12,500 bases of DNA from Salpingoeca rosetta (taxonomy: Eukaryota; Opisthokonta; Choanoflagellata; Craspedida; Salpingoecidae): positions 532,376-544,875 of the forward strand of contig NW_004754921.1 in assembly GCF_000188695.1 (NCBI RefSeq), written 5' to 3'. A program made the translations under genes and the position numbers. Positions 1 to 12,500 of this stretch are shown here, in pieces. How positions within the stretch are numbered: position 1 is the first letter of the stretch; the number at the start of each line of letters is the position of its first letter. The notes below the pieces were generated by a model. That model was not told the DNA's origin, did not search any database, and saw nothing but the letters and a program-made list of their open reading frames with translations.

Positions 1-47
<47 letters not shown>

Positions 48-97
48 GTGTGTGCGTATGTGTGTGCGTATGTGCGTGCACGTGTGTGTGCGTGTGC
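1..97 (+). repeat. GT microsatellite in the intron at the window start
   Basis: Pure TG dinucleotides at 1-42, then GT with GC and AT interruptions to about 97. It lies in the intron upstream of the first USP47 exon in the window (intron end at 236) and continues past the left edge. The same intron closes with a (GTGC)n stretch at about 198-236 that contains the acceptor. Confidence 0.9.
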
Positions 98-236
98 GCG
101 CTGAAGCGTGTGACAGCTGCTTCCAAGCGGCTAGACCCAAAACACACCTGCCTACGTGACCTTTTTATACGTGTGCTCAAGACACTTCAACTTCTCACGT
201 GCGTGCGTGCGTGCGTGCGTGGGTGCGTGCGTGCAG

Positions 237-9422
<9,186 letters not shown>

Positions 9423-9608
9423 ATCTGGGTGGTGTGGTTTGGCGCTTGGCTGTAGTTTTTGGCGGCTGGTGTTGCTGGTTGCTGCCGAAGCGTTTGCTTC
9501 CCTTTGCTGAGAGGTACGATGACTGATAATGAGTGAAGTGACCTGTGATTGATGTAGACTTGTTCCCAAATCGTGCAGGTGTGTGTGTGTGTGTTGTGTA
9601 TCTCCCCA

Positions 9609-9614
9609 AATAAA
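9609..9614 (+). terminator. AATAAA polyadenylation signal of USP47
   Basis: Canonical AATAAA 187 nt after the USP47 stop codon. A GT-rich stretch (about 9629-9650) follows 15-35 nt later, as expected for the downstream element, so cleavage is likely near 9625-9632. It is preceded by a short GT repeat (9578-9600). Confidence 0.8.
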
Positions 9615-9708
9615 TTGATCACACAACAAGTGCGTGGTTGGCGTGCGTGCAGCGGTGGATGCGGATGCGCAAGCGGGATTGGTGAAAGGACGGTAGCTGA
9701 TGGGGGAG

Positions 9709-9714
9709 TTTAAT
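9709..9714 (-). terminator. ATTAAA polyadenylation signal of WDR35 (minus strand)
   Basis: TTTAAT on the plus strand reads ATTAAA on the minus strand, the commonest variant of the poly(A) signal, 229 nt downstream of the WDR35 stop. No minus-strand AATAAA was seen between the two stop codons. There is no clear GT-rich downstream element, so this is less certain than the USP47 signal. Confidence 0.5.
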
Positions 9715-9943
9715 TGGTGGATGAACGCGTGCTGAAAACAACAACAAGTTGGCAGGATGAATGAACACATGCACTGGTGTGATGGTGCGCCAGCGGCAGA
9801 ATGGAACATCCACCAACAGCACAACAAAAGCAAGGAAAAAACAAAAAACAAAAACAAAAAACAAACAACGAAACCCGAAACAGAAGCAGGGAGAGGGGAG
9901 GGGACGTGTATCGTGGATGGTGATGGTGTGCCTTCGGCTGCGG

Positions 9944-10045
9944 CTACACGGGGTTGTGGCAGAAGGGGCAGAAGTTGTGGCGGGAGATTTCACCCGCAGA
10001 TGCGCGGTGCTTGCACTGAGGGCAGATCCAATACTGTGTGACGTG

Positions 10046-10078
<33 letters not shown>

Positions 10079-12288
10079 CGAGCGAGTGAGTGAATATGTG
10101 CGGGCGAATGGGTGTGTGCGAATGAGTGCGGGTGATTCGATTAGATGAAAGTGGAGGCGCAAGAAAGCAGATCAGCATGTGCAAAGATGAAGGAAATGAA
10201 ATGATGAGGAAACGAACCTCGAGATCAACCATGGAACGGCCAGAGGCGATTGAGGGGAGGAAGTTGAACGAGCAGCTTGCACACGATGTTGCCCTGTTGG
10301 TGGGGATGATGAGTCATGAAATGTAAGCAAGTGCACGATATCATGTCGCGGTGTCAAAGGTGAGGGGACAGAGCAAGAGTAAAATCACAACAAGCGGACA
10401 GGTCACTTGCTTCGCGACCGACATGACCATCGCCATGCATCCACACGTTCGTCATCATCATCACAACCACCCCCACCACCAGCAGCATGCATCCACACGT
10501 TCGTCATCATCACCATCATCATCACCAGCACCAGCACCATCATCATCACCAGCACCACGACCACCTCCTTCACCACCAATTGCGCACCAGTCTGGGTTCT
10601 CCTCTTCGCAGTTGGTGCAAGTGATGGTGCCGGCAGCAACGTCCTTGGGCGGGTGCTTTGAGAACAGGTCAATGGCAAGCGACTACAGCGGGGAAACATG
10701 GAGTAAGAGGAATGTGTGAGGCGCTGAGAATGATGAACGGTTGTTGGGAGAGCTGCAAGAAGAGCAAACGCTCAGGCAAAACGCAACACACACACACACG
10801 TGCAAACGCACAAACACACAAACACACACACATGCGCAAACGCACACACATACACACACGAACAAACACACACACACACACACACGCAAACGCACAAACA
10901 CACAACAAAGCACAAAGCACAAAGCAAACCTCAATCTGCTGCCTGGTCTTGTCTTCCTCGGCGCCAAGGGACTCCATCTTGATAAACGCCTTTGAACAGA
11001 GCCCGTAGTTGTTGGTGGCGACAGCGGCAAGCGCAAGCACGCTGTACACCTGCAGTGGCGGCAAGATATCGTCGTAGTCTGACAGACGCACGGCCGTGCG
11101 AAGGGCCTCATTGTACATGCCCGCATACAGCTGGCGCTGGCTCAGCAGCAGGAAGTGGTACGCCTCAGCGCCGCGCCACGGGTGCTCGAGCATGCGCGCG
11201 TAGCTCTGTGCACACGCGGATACAGGTACAGGGCGCAGGATGGTTGTGGGTGTGTGAATATGAGCGAGTACGAGAGAGAATGTGAGTGTGAGTGTTAGTG
11301 TGTGCATGGGTGAGCCACGTTGAGCGCAAAGTCAAATGGTAGAGTGAAGACGTGCGTGGACACAGCTCAACATGCACTTCATGCACACATGCACACGACC
11401 AAGGAAACACCATCCCCAAACAAACATCATGCAACGTCTCAGCTTGCTATTGCGTGTGCACCTCTTCAAGAGCGTCCTCCTCCAAGAGGCCTTCGAGGAC
11501 AGAGCGCGTGGGGTCCGAGCCAGAGCGCTTCGACTCAATGTACTGCTCAATCTCAAGCGCGCCGAGAATGTACAGCTGCTTGCACCTGGTGAAGATGAAG
11601 GAGATACACGCCGTGTTGGTGCGCATGTGTAGGGATGAAAGAGTGAATGAGGGTGTTGAATGAGAGAGTCTGGGCGTCTTACACGAGCCATTCGTGTCAA
11701 TCAAGGTGGTTGGACAAAATGAAGGAGACACACACGCAAACACATGGACACACGCATGGAAACAGGTACAGACCTGAGCGGGTTGCCCTTTGAGGAGATC
11801 TTGTCTGCGAGCTGGAAGAGGTGCTTTGCAGCATCCAGGTGGTGCTTGGCCTGGCGGTAGAGCTGTGATGATGATGACGACGACGACGATGACGATGATG
11901 ATGAAGGGGGGGGGGTTGGGAGTGAGGTTAAAATGAGCTGTAGGTGGGGCAAGGTCCGAAGCACAGGTGACGCACACAACCACAGCGCTGGCACACACCG
12001 ATTCACTCCAACACGCCGTCAAGAGTGCACACATCTGCAAACACATATCCAGATGTATGAAATTGATTGTTGGTTGTTGTATTTACCTCGATGGCCTCGA
12101 CAAGCTTGTCCTTGGAGAGGAGGTGGGATGCGTACTTGGCAAGGAGGGCATCAATCTCCTTGACGTTGTGCTCGTTTGCAAGCTTGACCGCCTGATCCCA
12201 TTGGTTCAACTCCACGCACACGGCAATGGCACTCTTCACCTCGCCAACCTTCACGTATGCCTTCACCGCTTGCGTGCACAGGCCAACC

Positions 12289-12333
<45 letters not shown>

Positions 12334-12500
12334 GAGCAAGATAACGGGCCTGCAGAGAGGTCAACAAATGTGCACGTACGCGCGCACACATACACACACA
12401 GACACAGGAGCAAACAGAAAAGAAGGTAACTCACGGATGCGAATTTCGCTGCAATGTCGCGAAGAAGCTCGTCGCCCTCTGGGAGAATGTAAATCTGTGG
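9944..12500 (-). CDS. WDR35: WDR35/IFT121, intraflagellar transport complex A subunit, 3' part (8 exons)
   Basis: Subunit of IFT-A, the complex for retrograde transport and membrane-protein entry in cilia. The C-terminal ~338 of roughly 1,200 residues are here; the N-terminal WD40 propellers lie beyond 12500. Exons in transcript order: 12500-12435, 12287-12087, 11862-11774, 11585-11462, 11205-10930, 10682-10588, 10293-10218, 10033-9944. All phases agree and the stop is TAG (9946-9944). Blocks shared with animal WDR35 are LNQWDQAVKLANEHNVKEID, LLAKYASHLL, the KQLYILGALEIEQY helix, LEGLLEE, WRGAEAYHF, GLCSKAFIKMESL and SLAIDLFSKHPPKD. The helical (TPR-like) repeats end in a zinc-binding tail. 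The first exon may begin at 12494 rather than run off the edge, because CCACAG at 12500-12495 reads as a possible acceptor. Confidence 0.95.
10046..10077 (-). repeat. CA repeat (minus strand) beside the last WDR35 acceptor
   Basis: About 16 dinucleotides, GT on the plus strand and CA in the WDR35 transcript, ending about 10 nt before the acceptor of the final exon at 10033. Confidence 0.88.
10434..10575. repeat. 27-bp direct repeat and CAT/CAC triplet repeats in a WDR35 intron
   Basis: A 27-bp unit beginning CATGCATCCACACGTTCGTC occurs at 10434-10460 and 10486-10512 (52-bp offset), within a field of CAT, CAC and CAG triplets. It lies in the WDR35 intron 10587-10294 and is not coding on either strand by frame or homology. 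Confidence 0.8.
10788..10912 (-). repeat. GT-rich repeat (minus strand) in a WDR35 intron
   Basis: CA, CAAA and CGCAAA units on the plus strand, which read as a GT-rich first half of the WDR35 intron 10929-10683. Confidence 0.85.
11868..11916 (-). repeat. CAT/CGT triplet tract and C run at a WDR35 acceptor
   Basis: In transcript sense: a run of C (G on the plus strand, about 11906-11915), then CAT and CGT triplets running to the acceptor CACAG at 11867-11863, which opens the LYRQAKHHLDAAKHLF exon. Confidence 0.85.
12288..12434 (-). other. WDR35 intron ending in (CAA)14-CAG acceptor
   Basis: Donor GTGAGT at 12434 is consensus. The in-frame acceptor is the CAG at 12290-12288 directly after 14 CAA triplets (plus-strand TTG, 12291-12332). 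Joining FAS to VGLCTQAV reproduces animal WDR35 exactly, so the triplets are outside the mature frame. The intron is 147 nt, a multiple of three, and has no stop in frame; retention would add 49 residues including 15 Gln. A second, textbook-looking acceptor (TTGACCTCTCTGCAG, minus strand, AG ending at 12350) lies upstream of the repeat but would shift the frame. Confidence 0.8.
12291..12332 (-). repeat. (CAA)14 tract (minus strand) at a WDR35 acceptor
   Basis: Fourteen TTG triplets on the plus strand, CAA in the transcript, followed by CAG at 12290-12288, which is the splice acceptor. Confidence 0.95.

Larger units (their letters stand above)
9423..9943. other. Convergent 3' UTRs and minimal intergenic gap
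   Basis: This is the 521 bp between the two stop codons. It should hold the USP47 3' UTR (9423 to about 9630) and the WDR35 3' UTR (9943 down to about 9690), leaving well under 100 bp between transcript ends. An A-rich stretch at about 9826-9872 (runs of A separated by single C) is a U-rich stretch in the WDR35 mRNA. I see no gene, tRNA or mobile element here. Confidence 0.65.
9944..10682 (-). other. WDR35: WDR35 C-terminal zinc-binding tail across three exons
   Basis: The last three exons together give CTNC, then CASC, then CPQCKH, then FCPFCH: four CxxC-type pairs typical of the IFT121 C terminus. The exon 10682-10588 ends in the split Trp codon TG|G (ENPDW). Exon 10293-10218 supplies ATSCASCSFNFLPSIASGRS, where many relatives have CVATGRP or CVASGRP, so the usual Cys of that motif is Ser here. 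The final exon, YWICPQCKHRASAGEISRHN then FCPFCHNPV, closely matches the animal ending [20 protein letters not shown]. The small middle exon (76 nt) is easy to miss but is needed both for phase and for the second CxxC pair. Confidence 0.88.

Noticed and set aside
9423..9943. A further gene or tRNA between the two stop codons
   Set aside because: Frames here are short and unsupported, and no cloverleaf-like sequence was seen; the region is accounted for as two 3' UTRs.
10436..10575. Spaced direct repeats resembling a CRISPR or phage array
   Set aside because: Only two copies of a 27-bp unit within triplet repeats, inside an intron of a eukaryotic gene.
10403..10699. Minus-strand reading frame with Val/Met-rich repeats over 10455-10575
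   Set aside because: It reads the WDR35 exon in the wrong frame and then triplet repeats; the correct frame gives SLAIDLFSKHPPKD.

Overview
The window is nuclear eukaryotic DNA holding the 3' parts of two intron-dense protein-coding genes that converge tail to tail. Short exons (38 to 443 nt, 28 + 8 of them) alternate with short GT-AG introns (119 to 383 nt) packed with GT/CA microsatellites, triplet repeats and small minisatellites. Exons are GC-rich with ordinary codon use. The second gene belongs to intraflagellar transport, so the organism has (or had) cilia or flagella. A ubiquitin protease of the USP47 type together with such intron density suggests a unikont, perhaps a choanoflagellate-like protist. 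That placement is inference; the sequence alone does not fix the species.

Plus strand, 237-9422: a USP47-like ubiquitin carboxyl-terminal hydrolase. I could assemble 28 exons whose phases all agree. They give 1,121 codons plus a stop, preceded by one base that completes a codon begun upstream. The window opens inside an intron downstream of the catalytic Cys box, so that box and the start codon lie outside. Present are the finger/palm region with two zinc-binding CxxC pairs, a long Q/E-rich and acidic insertion, the catalytic His and Asn, the long C-terminal USP47 region, and an acidic Ser/Gly/Asp-rich tail. A polyadenylation signal follows at 9609.

Minus strand, 12500-9944: the C-terminal ~338 residues of WDR35/IFT121, a subunit of the IFT-A retrograde ciliary transport complex. 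Eight exons are in phase and end in a cysteine-rich zinc-binding tail. A minus-strand ATTAAA signal lies at 9709-9714, so the two 3' ends lie within about 100 bp of each other.

The genes have no obvious shared pathway and are simply convergent neighbours. No tRNA, rRNA, transposon, CRISPR or prokaryotic feature is visible. The most distinctive signals concern splicing: (CAA)n tracts that run straight into the CAG 3' splice site in both genes; introns that stay open in frame because their repeats contain no stop codons; introns with a GT-rich first half and a CA-rich second half; and an array of GTAAGTGT octamers just downstream of a real splice donor.
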